From NCBI GenBank assembly GCA_002366635.1, contig DFBN01000097.1:1-13484 (forward strand): DNA of 13,484 nucleotides. Reading direction: 5' to 3'. The stretch is from Caldifarciminota bacterium UBA3079. GTDB lineage: Bacteria > Hydrothermota > Tepidihabitantia > Tepidihabitantales > Tepidihabitantaceae. Position 1 is the first letter of the stretch. Each line of letters begins with the position of its first letter. The notes beneath the pieces were generated by a model. That model was not told the origin of the DNA. It ran no database searches and worked only from the letters and a program-made list of their open reading frames with translations. Shown in pieces: positions 1 to 7,574 of this stretch. The position numbers were made by a program, and so were the translations under genes.

Positions 1-83
1 ATCTGGGCAGGCTTCGGACCCACTTGGGCAAATATAACAAGGCCGCTGGGCAAGTCAAGCAGTGGCAGGATGGACAATCAGGC
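1..83. other. Left window edge, no confident gene
   Basis: These 83 bases lie downstream of the fusA stop. Two plus-strand frames are open from the window edge. One stops at 85-87, overlapping the fusA stop codon head to head. The other runs antisense through the end of fusA to a TAA at 186-188. The second frame reads with ordinary-looking codons and faintly resembles the C-terminal end of lytic transglycosylases (YN..AG.V..W followed by a V..LAGF.VYR-like stretch), but it is too short to call. No hairpin with a T tract follows fusA here, so no fusA terminator is visible in the window. Confidence 0.25.
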
Positions 84-2159
84 TTAGCGCCGGGTTTCGA
101 ACAGCGGGTAAAGTCGCTGGCGGGTTTCCTGGTCTATCGGCCTGAACTGCTTGAATTGCATCGAATGGGTTGCGCGGCCCTGGGTTAATGAACGAAGACT
201 GGTGGTATAGCCGAATGTTTTGGCCAAAGGCACTTCGGCAGTGATTATCTGATAGTTTTTCAACGGCTCCATATGCATTACCTTACCGTTCCTTGCCGTG
301 ATGTCGGCAAGAACGTTACCAAGGTACTGTTCAGGTGTTACTACCTCGAGTTTCATAAACGGCTCAAGGAATGTAGGAGAAGCAGCCATGAATGCGTCCC
401 TGAAAGCCATGCTCGCAGCGACTTTGAAGTCAACATCGGTTGAGTCTACTTCATGATAGTCACCGTCCAGAATCTTTACTTTGGTGTTAATAACCTGGTA
501 ACCGGCCAGGACCCCGGATTCGAAGCTGTCAGAGATTCCCTGTTCGACAGCCGGGATGAACTGTTTTGGAATTGCACCTTTCTTTGTTTCGTCAATAATC
601 GTGTTCCCTGCGGGCCGGTGGTCGAGCACGAGCTTGACGACCGCATAGTGGCCACGGCCTCCGGTCTGGCGAGTGAATCGGCCTTCGGCAACGGCTTCGG
701 CAGTGACGGTTTCACGGTAGGAAACCTGGGGTTTGCCCGAACGGATGCCGACTTTGTAAGTGCGCTGCAGCCGGTCAAGGAGTATGTCGAGGTGCAGTTC
801 ACCCATGCCCGATAAAATGAGCTGGCCGGTTTCCTCGTCGGTGCGTTTCCTGAAAGTAGGGTCTTCAAGAGCAAGGGTGTCGAGTGAAGATTGGAGTTTG
901 TTTTCGTCGGCTTTTGTTTTTGGTTCGATGGCAATAAATACCACTGGTTCGGGGAACTTGATGGACTCGAATGCAATCGGATGGGCCAGGTTTGCAAGAG
1001 TCTGGCCGGTCCGGCTTTCTTTCAGGCCCACGACCGCACCGATTTCACCAGCCGAAAGCGATTCAACTTCCTGCTGGCGGTTGGCGTGCATTATCAGGAG
1101 TTTTGAGATTCGAACCCGTTTCATATCCGGGATTGCCATGACAACATTTCCCGGTTTTACTTTGCCCGAATAGATACGGACATAGGAAAGCATTCCCCGG
1201 TGCGGGTCTGATGCCAGCTTGAAGATGAGTCCGGAGAATGGTGCTGTTGGGTCTGGTACTCTGGTTTCTTCTTTCTTGGTTTTCGGGTTGATTCCGTGCA
1301 CAGGCGGAATGTCCAGAGGCGATGGCATATAGTCAATAACACCGTCCAGGAGTCTCTGAATGCCTTTGTTCCGCAGTGCACTGCCACAGAATACCGGCAC
1401 GATTCTGAGGTCCAATGTTCCCTGGCGGAGCGGGAATTTGAGGTCGCTGGGCACGATGGGTTGTCCGGTTAGGTATTTTTCCAGCAGGGATTCGTTAAAT
1501 GTAGTGAGGGTATCGACCATCTGGTGGCGGTATTCTTCTACTTCGGCTTTGCGGTCTTCGGGGATGGGCTGTTCTTCGTAAGTGGCACCGAGGTCTTCGC
1601 TGTGCCAGATGTAGGCCTTTTCAGTAATCAGGTCAATAATTCCCCTGAATTCTTCTTCAGCACCGATTGGCAGTTGGACCGGAACCGGAATCTGTTTGAA
1701 TGTTTCTCCCATCATTTTGAGCACCCGGTAGAAGTCAGCTCCGATACGGTCGAGCTTGTTCACAAATGCTATCCTTGGGATATGATAGCGGTCGGCCTGA
1801 CGCCAGACTGTTTCGGACTGGGGCTCGACACCACCAACACCGCACAGGACAATAACAGTTCCGTCCAGGACCTTGAGGCATCTTTCCACTTCGATAGTGA
1901 AATCCACATGACCAGGGGTGTCGATGATGTTGATGCAGTGGTCGCGCCAGCGAACCGTGGTAGCGGCCGAGGTAATAGTAATGCCCCTTTCCTTTTCCTG
2001 AAGCATCCAGTCCATCTGGGTGTTTCCCTGGTCAATGTTACCCATGCGGTGAATCTTGCCGGCATAATACAGGACCCGTTCTGTGGTCGTAGTCTTACCG
2101 GCATCGATATGCGCTACGATGCCGATATTGCGCGTTTTTTCAATCGGGACATCAGCCAT
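84..2159 (-). CDS. fusA: Translation elongation factor G
   Basis: This is EF-G, the cytosolic GTPase that drives tRNA and mRNA translocation and, with RRF, ribosome recycling. The 691-residue protein is close to the usual length of about 690-705. The GTPase motifs are complete: P-loop AHIDAGKT at 16-23, switch I RGITIT from residue 58, DTPGH at 80-84, NKLD at 134-137 and a GSAL G5 motif further on. Domain IV keeps GGRGHYAVV and the loop DGDYHEVDS, whose His569 matches the tip histidine (E. coli H583) that reaches the decoding centre. Domain V ends with [14 protein letters not shown] and a basic tail. The start ATG is preceded by a weak GGAT-like Shine-Dalgarno. Unlike many bacteria, it is not next to rpsL, rpsG or tuf here, so it could be the main fusA relocated or one of two copies. 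It lacks the character of the diverged spd-type paralogues, so a housekeeping role is favoured. Confidence 0.97.
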   Translation of the reverse strand: MADVPIEKTRNIGIVAHIDAGKTTTTERVLYYAGKIHRMGNIDQGNTQMDWMLQEKERGITITSAATTVRWRDHCINIIDTPGHVDFTIEVERCLKVLDGTVIVLCGVGGVEPQSETVWRQADRYHIPRIAFVNKLDRIGADFYRVLKMMGETFKQIPVPVQLPIGAEEEFRGIIDLITEKAYIWHSEDLGATYEEQPIPEDRKAEVEEYRHQMVDTLTTFNESLLEKYLTGQPIVPSDLKFPLRQGTLDLRIVPVFCGSALRNKGIQRLLDGVIDYMPSPLDIPPVHGINPKTKKEETRVPDPTAPFSGLIFKLASDPHRGMLSYVRIYSGKVKPGNVVMAIPDMKRVRISKLLIMHANRQQEVESLSAGEIGAVVGLKESRTGQTLANLAHPIAFESIKFPEPVVFIAIEPKTKADENKLQSSLDTLALEDPTFRKRTDEETGQLILSGMGELHLDILLDRLQRTYKVGIRSGKPQVSYRETVTAEAVAEGRFTRQTGGRGHYAVVKLVLDHRPAGNTIIDETKKGAIPKQFIPAVEQGISDSFESGVLAGYQVINTKVKILDGDYHEVDSTDVDFKVAASMAFRDAFMAASPTFLEPFMKLEVVTPEQYLGNVLADITARNGKVMHMEPLKNYQIITAEVPLAKTFGYTTSLRSLTQGRATHSMQFKQFRPIDQETRQRLYPLFETRR

Positions 2160-2167
2160 AAGCCGCT

Positions 2168-2212
2168 ATCCTATCAGTAAAGTGAACCGTGTCAATATCT
2201 TTTAGTGTCAAT
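2168..2212 (-). promoter_or_regulatory. Possible fusA promoter with 16-bp direct repeat
   Basis: On the minus strand a perfect TTGACA (plus-strand 2190-2195) is followed after 16 bp by TAGGAT (2168-2173). This would place the transcription start only a few bases before the fusA ATG. The same octamer GTGTCAAT (plus strand) occurs twice, at 2189-2196 and 2205-2212, exactly 16 bp apart, so a second TTGACA sits one spacing upstream. The repeat could be tandem -35 elements or a regulator site. The -10 overlaps the weak Shine-Dalgarno, which is unusual, so the assignment is tentative. Confidence 0.35.
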
Positions 2213-2223
2213 GGGTGAGGAAG

Positions 2224-2251
2224 TTGACTGTTCGTCCAGTTGGTATAGAAT
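2224..2251 (+). promoter_or_regulatory. Sigma70-like promoter for the carboxypeptidase gene
   Basis: TTGACT (2224-2229) and TAGAAT (2246-2251) each match the sigma70 consensus at five of six positions and are separated by 16 bp. The predicted start near 2258 gives a leader of about 48 nt, ending in a strong GGAGG Shine-Dalgarno at 2295-2299, six bases before the ATG. Confidence 0.55.
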
Positions 2252-2305
2252 TGGGGTGCGGCAAAACAGTAAGGTTTAAGACAATAAATCATATGGAGGT
2301 ATCGT

Positions 2306-4546
2306 ATGAAGCTGGTATTGAAAAGTGCGGTTCTTGTGATGCTGGCAATCAGCATTACCCAGGCCGGACAGATGATTGTCAGGGTTCAGGCCAAGGACTA
2401 CTGGCAGTTATATGACCATATCCCGTTCAAGGGAACATCAATCGATATCGCCGGTGTGGTGCCGGGCGAATCTTATGATTTGGTGCTTGACCGGGCCGAC
2501 CTGCCTGTTGTTGAGGCCTGCGGACTTGAGATGGATGTGATAGTAAGTGATTTGGAAAAGGTGCGTGAAAAGGCTTGGGCAGAAGGTCAGTACCACTCCT
2601 ATGACCAGCTTGTTACCATTATGCGCAACCTGGCTGTTACTTATCCTTCAATTTGCGTGCTGGACAGCTTTGGCACCACTTATGAAGGCCGCTGGGTTAT
2701 CGGTCTCAAAATCAGCGACAATCCGACGATTGATGAAGATGAACCCGAACTGCTCTGGATTGGTCTTCATCATTCCCGGGAATGGGCCGCAGCCGAAGTG
2801 CCGCGTTACATCGCCGATACTTTGATAACGAACTACGCTACTAACAGCACGTTCCAGGATTTTATCGACAACCACGAGTTGTGGATTTTCCCAGTCATCA
2901 ATCCGGACGGGTACACTTACGACTACCCGAATCAGCGGAACTGGCGCAAAGACCGGCAGCCGTTCGGCGGCATAATCGGAACTGACCCGAACCGGGATTA
3001 CAACGGGGTTTGCAACGGCAACCGGATGGGGGACTGGGGTTCTTTGGTGCATGGCTCAAGGACAACCCACAAACCGAGCCAGGAAACCTTCTTTGGTGCC
3101 TATGGCGCCTATGGTAAGGAAATCCATCACCTGACTGAATTCTTCAAGCAGCGCACAATTGTCGCCTGCGAATCCTACCATTCTTATTCTCAACTGGTGA
3201 TCTGGCCTTATGGTCATGGCGAGCAGACCCCGGACAACAGCTATTATGCGAGCCTCGGGACCCAGATTGCCAACCGGATAGCAAAACTCAGCGGCGGCCA
3301 TTACACGCCGCAGCAGAGCAATCATCTGTATCCGACCAACTGCGGCTCGGACGACTGGATGTATGGCTGGGGCCGGACGATTGGCGGATTTCCCTGTATG
3401 TCTTACACGGTCGAGTTGGGAACCCGATTCTATCAGCCGGTTGGAGATTTGGACAAGATTCAGCGTGAAGCGTTCAAAGGCGCGTTCTATCATATGCAGC
3501 AGTCGGATAACATAATTGCCAACCTTGAAGGAATGGTGCCAAGACCGATCTTGGCAGTAATGGATTCATCGATGACCGGTGATTTCACAATTCACTGGAC
3601 ACCGATAAAACCGGAATATAATCATCCTGACAAATGGGAACTCGAGGAACTGACCGGGCTTTCAGTAATAACCGATGATATTGAGTCCGGTTCCAGTCAC
3701 TGGACTTTGCAGGGGTTTTCGGTTTCCACGAGTCAGCACCATTCCGGGACCCACAGCCTTTTCTCCGGCTCAAGCAACAATATCAGCAATTACGCGGTGA
3801 CAAAAGACCCTTATCCGGTTCAATCCGGTGATTCGCTTGTTTTCTGGGTCTGGTATGACCTTGAGACCGATTATGATGTCGGTGTTGCCGAGGTATCGCT
3901 TGAAGGCAAGGAATGGATTCAACTCCATGAGCGTTACACCGGGAATTCTGGTGGTTGGCAGCGCAAGGCATATTCCTTAGAGCCATGGATTGGCAAGTCG
4001 GTATTTATCAGGTTCCGTTCGATGACCGATGACGGGACGCTGCGGACCGGAATGTTCGTTGATGATATTTCTCCGGTGCCTTTGTTTGATAACCACACGG
4101 TTATTTCTTCCAATATTACCGACACACTCTATGAAGTCACCGGGAAAGACCCTGGGACATATTACTATCGTGTGCGAGGCCGCAATGTAGCATGGAACTG
4201 GGGCGATATGGGCCCTTTGGAGGATATCCGTGTGACCGGCAGCGGCGTGGCCTCAAAGCCGGCTGTGAAGTTTGAGACCAAAATACACAGGTTGGAACCC
4301 AATCCTGCAGTTTGCGGTCTTAATATCCATTATTCTCTGGGCAGAAGTGGTCTGGCAAGGCTTGCGGTTTACGATGCCAGTGGCCGTTTGGTCAGGATGC
4401 TTTTCTACGGGTGCACAGGACCGGGTGAATATTCCATGCATTGGAACGGCCATGACCAGCACGGTAATCTCCTGCCGGCCGGTGTTTATTACTGCCGGCT
4501 TAGTGCTGAGGAGAACCTGACGCAACGATTTGTCCTGATGCGCTGA
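2306..4546 (+). CDS. Secreted M14 zinc carboxypeptidase with C-terminal FlgD-like domain
   Basis: This is a 746-residue exported metallopeptidase that probably removes C-terminal residues from peptides outside the cell. The start is fixed by GGAGG six bases upstream. Residues 1-20 form a signal peptide (Lys2, a hydrophobic core, then TQA before Gly21). The M14 catalytic domain spans about 95-405 and keeps all landmarks of carboxypeptidase A: zinc ligands in HSRE (His156, Glu159) and His292 in SYHSYSQ, Arg214 in NWRK, the carboxylate-binding Asn229-Arg230 pair in DPNR, Tyr353 in DDWMY and general base Glu370 in YTVELG. It is therefore expected to be active. A propeptide-like region lies at about 21-90. 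After the catalytic domain comes a beta-sandwich (about 450-595, FVDDISP at its end, MAM or choice-of-anchor-J-like), then a short fibronectin-like stretch. Residues from about 655 form a FlgD-like Ig domain (LAVYDASGRLVR, then LPAGVYYCRL) typical of sorting or surface-attachment tails. Substrate preference cannot be read from the sequence. Confidence 0.93.
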   Translation: MKLVLKSAVLVMLAISITQAGQMIVRVQAKDYWQLYDHIPFKGTSIDIAGVVPGESYDLVLDRADLPVVEACGLEMDVIVSDLEKVREKAWAEGQYHSYDQLVTIMRNLAVTYPSICVLDSFGTTYEGRWVIGLKISDNPTIDEDEPELLWIGLHHSREWAAAEVPRYIADTLITNYATNSTFQDFIDNHELWIFPVINPDGYTYDYPNQRNWRKDRQPFGGIIGTDPNRDYNGVCNGNRMGDWGSLVHGSRTTHKPSQETFFGAYGAYGKEIHHLTEFFKQRTIVACESYHSYSQLVIWPYGHGEQTPDNSYYASLGTQIANRIAKLSGGHYTPQQSNHLYPTNCGSDDWMYGWGRTIGGFPCMSYTVELGTRFYQPVGDLDKIQREAFKGAFYHMQQSDNIIANLEGMVPRPILAVMDSSMTGDFTIHWTPIKPEYNHPDKWELEELTGLSVITDDIESGSSHWTLQGFSVSTSQHHSGTHSLFSGSSNNISNYAVTKDPYPVQSGDSLVFWVWYDLETDYDVGVAEVSLEGKEWIQLHERYTGNSGGWQRKAYSLEPWIGKSVFIRFRSMTDDGTLRTGMFVDDISPVPLFDNHTVISSNITDTLYEVTGKDPGTYYYRVRGRNVAWNWGDMGPLEDIRVTGSGVASKPAVKFETKIHRLEPNPAVCGLNIHYSLGRSGLARLAVYDASGRLVRMLFYGCTGPGEYSMHWNGHDQHGNLLPAGVYYCRLSAEENLTQRFVLMR

Positions 4547-4559
4547 TATTCTTGTAACC

Positions 4560-4577
4560 TCCGCCGTTTTCGGCGGA
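4560..4577. other. Intergenic hairpin between carboxypeptidase and ABC-F genes
   Basis: A perfect 7-bp GC-rich stem (4560-4566 with 4571-4577) closes a TTTT loop, 13 bases after the carboxypeptidase stop and 13 before the ABC-F start. No T tract follows on either strand, so it is not a canonical intrinsic terminator. It could be an attenuating or mRNA-stabilising 3' hairpin. Confidence 0.4.
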
Positions 4578-4590
4578 ATGAAAGTAAATA

Positions 4591-6426
4591 ATGGTTACTT
4601 TCAGTAATGTAGGAGTGGAGTTCGGGCCCCAGGAACTCTTTCGTGATGTTAGTATTGTCCTTGGGCCTTCTGACCGCATCGGTCTTGTCGGCCCGAACGG
4701 CAGTGGCAAGTCTACTATCTTGCGGATGATTTCCCGTGAGCTCGAACCGAGCTTCGGTGCTGTGCAAATCCGTAAAGGGATGCGCATTGCGTATCTACCC
4801 CAAACCGGTGTGAAGATGGCTCACAGAACCGTGCTTCAGGAGGCAGTTTCAGCATTCAGCCAACTGGAAGCTGACCACAACCTGATGTTGAAGTGCGAGC
4901 AGGAGATGGCCAGGTCAGGGCTGAATCAGAGAAAACTCGATGTGCTGCTTGAGCGGTATGCCGAGTTTCAGCAGCGATATGAAACAGAAGGATATACATG
5001 CAAGGCACGGGCCGAAAAGGTGCTCTTAAAGCTCGGCTTCAAACAGGTGGATTTCGATGCGCAGTTGCAGAGCCGGAGCGGCGGTTTCCGAGTGCGGCTT
5101 GCCCTGGCACGGATGCTGTTGCAGAAACCTGATTTGCTTTTGCTCGATGAGCCTACAAATTACCTTGATATCCGTTCGATTGAATGGTTGCAGCAGTATC
5201 TTGCCGGTTTCCACGGGGCCTTTGTGATAGTTGCCCATGACCGTTATCTGCTTGACGGAATTGTACGGAAAATATGGGCGATTGAGAATCGGAATGTACG
5301 GGCATTCGTCGGGAACTACTCCGGGTATCTAAGAGATAAACAGGTAAGGGATGAGCAGCAGAAGAAGAAATACGGGGAACAGCAGGCGTTTATCCGGCGG
5401 ACCAAGGCATTCATAGCGAAGTTCAAAGGCAGAAAGGATACAGCAAAGCGTGCGATGAGCCGGCAGCGGATGCTTGACAAGCTGGAGCTGATTGAGCAGC
5501 CGCGTATCGAAACGGCAATCCGTATAAGATTTCCTGAAGCGGATGAGATATACGGCAGGGCATTTGAATTATGCGGGGTTGCAAAGGAGTTTAACGGCAA
5601 ACAGGTATTCAGCGGTGTGAATATTGCAGTAAAGGGTGGAGAAAAGGTAGGGTTGTTCGGTGCGAATGGTTCGGGCAAGACCACACTGTTGCGAATAGTC
5701 GCACGCCAGCTCAAACCGACCCAGGGACAAGTATGGTGGAGCCGGAAGACAGAAGTCGCGTATTATGAGCAAGGGGCCGAAGAGAGGCTTGACCCTTCAC
5801 TTACTGTGCTTGAGTCATTGCGTTCTGTTGCTCAAGGATATACCGAAAACGAGCTTAAAGGGATTCTGGGTATTTTTCTCTTTTCAGGGGATGATAGCGA
5901 GAAGAAAGTCGGTGTGCTTTCCGGGGGCGAGCGGAGCCGGCTTGCGATTATCAGGGTGCTGTTGATGCCTTCTAATCTTCTGGTACTGGATGAGCCGACC
6001 AATCATCTGGACATTCAGTCCAGGCGTGTTCTTTTCAAAGCGATGAGCCGGTATAAGAGGGCCGTTGTTTTTGCAGCCCATGACCGTTTCATGCTGGACC
6101 GGCTGGCAGAAAAAGTGGTCAGGGTTGAAGCAGGTAAGGCTGTGCTTTTCCCGGGCAATTATAGTTATGCATCGAGCCAACCTGAGAAGGCACAGGAAAG
6201 GAGGCGGGAAAATCCAAAGAAAATCAAGAAAAAGGTGATGAAACCCGTGCCGATTGTCCGGCTTAAGGAACGCCTTGCTCAGGTCAGGCAAGATTATCAG
6301 GCGGCACGGGAGCGGTTTGACCTCAGCCGTGCGTGGGAGCTTACTCAGGAAGAGCGGGACATCCAGGCCGAGATTGAACGAGCTGAGGTAAAGCAGGTTG
6401 AGGGCGAAGCAGACAAGGTTAGATGA
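4591..6426 (+). CDS. ABC-F family ATPase (Uup/YfmR/YdiF-like)
   Basis: This 611-residue protein has two ABC domains and no membrane segment, the layout of ABC-F proteins, which bind the ribosomal E site and act on stalled or antibiotic-bound ribosomes. Domain 1 has Walker [10 protein letters not shown] at 34-42, a signature [11 protein letters not shown] near 160 and Walker [13 protein letters not shown] near 182-193, then AHDRYLLD. A basic, helical linker of about 75 residues ([20 protein letters not shown], then SRQRMLDKL) is the P-site-tRNA-interaction segment. Domain 2 has GANGSGKTT near 357-365, [10 protein letters not shown] near 443 and [12 protein letters not shown] near 463-474. A charged C-terminal extension from about 535 looks like the coiled-coil tail of Uup or YdiF. 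The first signature reads RSGG instead of the usual LSGG. The stop overlaps the next gene by ATGA, pointing to joint expression with a GGQ factor. No good Shine-Dalgarno precedes the ATG. Which ABC-F subfamily it belongs to, and whether it gives antibiotic protection, cannot be decided here. Confidence 0.93.
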   Translation: MVTFSNVGVEFGPQELFRDVSIVLGPSDRIGLVGPNGSGKSTILRMISRELEPSFGAVQIRKGMRIAYLPQTGVKMAHRTVLQEAVSAFSQLEADHNLMLKCEQEMARSGLNQRKLDVLLERYAEFQQRYETEGYTCKARAEKVLLKLGFKQVDFDAQLQSRSGGFRVRLALARMLLQKPDLLLLDEPTNYLDIRSIEWLQQYLAGFHGAFVIVAHDRYLLDGIVRKIWAIENRNVRAFVGNYSGYLRDKQVRDEQQKKKYGEQQAFIRRTKAFIAKFKGRKDTAKRAMSRQRMLDKLELIEQPRIETAIRIRFPEADEIYGRAFELCGVAKEFNGKQVFSGVNIAVKGGEKVGLFGANGSGKTTLLRIVARQLKPTQGQVWWSRKTEVAYYEQGAEERLDPSLTVLESLRSVAQGYTENELKGILGIFLFSGDDSEKKVGVLSGGERSRLAIIRVLLMPSNLLVLDEPTNHLDIQSRRVLFKAMSRYKRAVVFAAHDRFMLDRLAEKVVRVEAGKAVLFPGNYSYASSQPEKAQERRRENPKKIKKKVMKPVPIVRLKERLAQVRQDYQAARERFDLSRAWELTQEERDIQAEIERAEVKQVEGEADKVR

Positions 6427-6833
6427 AATTCGGTGTAAGCCGTGCAAAAGAAGATGCGCTCAGGAAACGGTTGGAAAAACTCGGGGTTAAAGAAGATGAG
6501 TTGGTCGAGCGATTTATCCGGGCCAGAGGTCCGGGCGGCCAGAATGTGAACAAGGTTTCAACTGCGGTATATCTCAAGCATATTCCTACAGGTGTTGAGG
6601 TCAAGATGCAGGAAGAGCGTTCTCAGGCATTGAACCGGTATCGGGCACGGCAGGTATTGGCCCTGAAGCTTGAGGCATTGATTCTTGGGAAACAGACCCG
6701 TGAGCAGGAGCGTATTGCAAAGATTCGGCGTCAGAAGCGCCGGCGTTCCAGAAGAGCGAAGCAGAAGATGCTTGAGGCCAAACATAGACAAGCTGAGAAA
6801 AAGGGGTTGCGTCAACCACCGGATTTGGAATGA
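6423..6833 (+). CDS. GGQ-containing release-factor-like protein (RF-1 domain, ArfB-like)
   Basis: This 136-residue protein carries the peptidyl-tRNA hydrolysis domain of class I release factors: [10 protein letters not shown] with the catalytic GGQ at residues 38-40, followed by [12 protein letters not shown] and [13 protein letters not shown]. It lacks the codon-recognition domains of RF1 and RF2. It ends in a very basic tail ([15 protein letters not shown], then more Lys and Arg), as in ArfB/YaeJ and mitochondrial ICT1, where the tail enters the empty mRNA channel of a ribosome stalled at a message end. A role in freeing nascent chains from stalled ribosomes is inferred from this layout. 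The gene starts inside the stop of the ABC-F gene (ATGA), so the two are translationally coupled. It could also be one of the uncharacterised short RF-like proteins rather than a true ArfB orthologue. The catalytic motif is intact. Confidence 0.9.
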   Translation: MKFGVSRAKEDALRKRLEKLGVKEDELVERFIRARGPGGQNVNKVSTAVYLKHIPTGVEVKMQEERSQALNRYRARQVLALKLEALILGKQTREQERIAKIRRQKRRRSRRAKQKMLEAKHRQAEKKGLRQPPDLE

Positions 6834-6842
6834 CAGATTAAC

Positions 6843-6876
6843 TTGACAACCTGTTGTTTCGGTTTATGTTCAACAG
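6843..6876 (+). promoter_or_regulatory. Promoter of the GyrI-like lipoprotein gene, with inverted repeat
   Basis: TTGACA (6843-6848) is followed after 16 bp by TATGTT (6865-6870). The predicted start near 6877 gives a leader of roughly 20 nt with AAGGAG at 6888-6893. A 6-bp inverted repeat CTGTTG (6851-6856)/CAACAG (6871-6876) brackets the -10 and may be an operator, although six bases can match by chance. Confidence 0.5.
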
Positions 6877-6898
6877 CTTTGATAAAAAAGGAGACAAT

Positions 6899-7477
6899 AT
6901 GCCCAAGAAAATGGTAGTAGTCGCGCTTGCGGCTTTGTTGGTTGTAGCCTTTTTCGGCTGCGGAGAGAAAAAGCAGGCAAAAGCCGAAAAACCGGCTGTG
7001 CCCGAGATTCAGGCAACGGTCGAAACCTTGAATTCAGCGGTTGTGGCGTCTCTTGCGAAGACGGGTCCTTATGCTGGCGTGGGCCAGGCAATCAACGAGC
7101 TGTTCGTCTGGCTGAAGCAGAATAAGATTCAGCCCATGGGCCCGCCTTTCGGGGTCTATTTTGATAACCCGAAGGAAGTCAAGCCGGAAAGCACGAGATA
7201 TGAAGTTTGCATCCGGGTGCCAGACTCAACCAAGGCAAAACCTGAGTCTGAGATTAAGATAAAACCGTTCGGTGGGATGCAGGTTGCATCTACTATGTAT
7301 ATAGGTCCGTATGATAAGGTCGGCCCAACTTACGGCAAGCTGGCCCGATGGGCTGTGACCGAAGGCTACGAAGTCACTGGCCCTTCAATCGAGTTCTACA
7401 TATCAGACCCTGGGACTACACCAGCGGAATCGCTCAGGTCCGTGACCGGCATTGTGGTCAAGCCCAAACCAGAATAG
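6899..7477 (+). CDS. Lipoprotein with GyrI-like small-molecule-binding domain
   Basis: This is a 192-residue predicted lipoprotein. The ATG at 6899 is chosen over an in-frame upstream ATG (6854) because AAGGAG lies five bases before it and because it yields a proper signal sequence: MPKK, a hydrophobic run, then the lipobox FFGC with Cys21 as lipidation site. The rest matches the GyrI/AraC-effector-binding fold: GPPFGVYFDNP, YEVCIRVP, a GGMQVAST strand, YIGPYDKVGPTYGKLARWA, GYEVTGPSIEFYISDP and a final IVVKP strand. Related domains bind hydrophobic or cationic small molecules, or gyrase in SbmC. Here the domain is anchored to the membrane and has no DNA-binding part, so it probably binds a ligand outside the cytoplasm. 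The ligand is unknown. The gene has its own promoter and terminator, so it looks monocistronic. Confidence 0.85.
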   Translation: MPKKMVVVALAALLVVAFFGCGEKKQAKAEKPAVPEIQATVETLNSAVVASLAKTGPYAGVGQAINELFVWLKQNKIQPMGPPFGVYFDNPKEVKPESTRYEVCIRVPDSTKAKPESEIKIKPFGGMQVASTMYIGPYDKVGPTYGKLARWAVTEGYEVTGPSIEFYISDPGTTPAESLRSVTGIVVKPKPE

Positions 7478-7498
7478 CTGGAACAGGGCAGTTATTTG

Positions 7499-7528
7499 CA
7501 GGCCTTGCTTGTTGCAGGGCCTGTTTTT
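7499..7528 (+). terminator. Intrinsic terminator of the lipoprotein gene
   Basis: A 10-bp stem (7499-7508 with 7514-7523, including one G-T wobble pair) closes a TTGTT loop and is followed directly by five Ts. It begins 22 bases after the lipoprotein stop. It lies inside the longest open frame of the next gene, which argues that this gene starts downstream of it. Confidence 0.85.
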
Positions 7529-7541
7529 ATCCGGCTTTGGC

Positions 7542-7569
7542 TTGACCGGCAGAAGACCATGCTTAAACT
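7542..7569 (+). promoter_or_regulatory. Possible promoter of the TPR gene
   Basis: TTGACC (7542-7547), a 16-bp spacer and TAAACT (7564-7569) follow the terminator. The expected transcription start falls at about the GTG at 7575, so the message may be leaderless. The match is moderate (five of six and four of six positions). Confidence 0.35.
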
Positions 7570-7574
7570 TTGGT

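Noticed and set aside
1524..2180. Long plus-strand frame of 218 codons opposite fusA
   Set aside because: It lies antisense to the GTPase domain of EF-G, whose motifs are unmistakable. The translated frame resembles no protein and is a by-product of fusA codon use.
4560..4577. Canonical intrinsic terminator after the carboxypeptidase
   Set aside because: The stem is good, but no T tract follows on either strand, so it is listed only as a hairpin.
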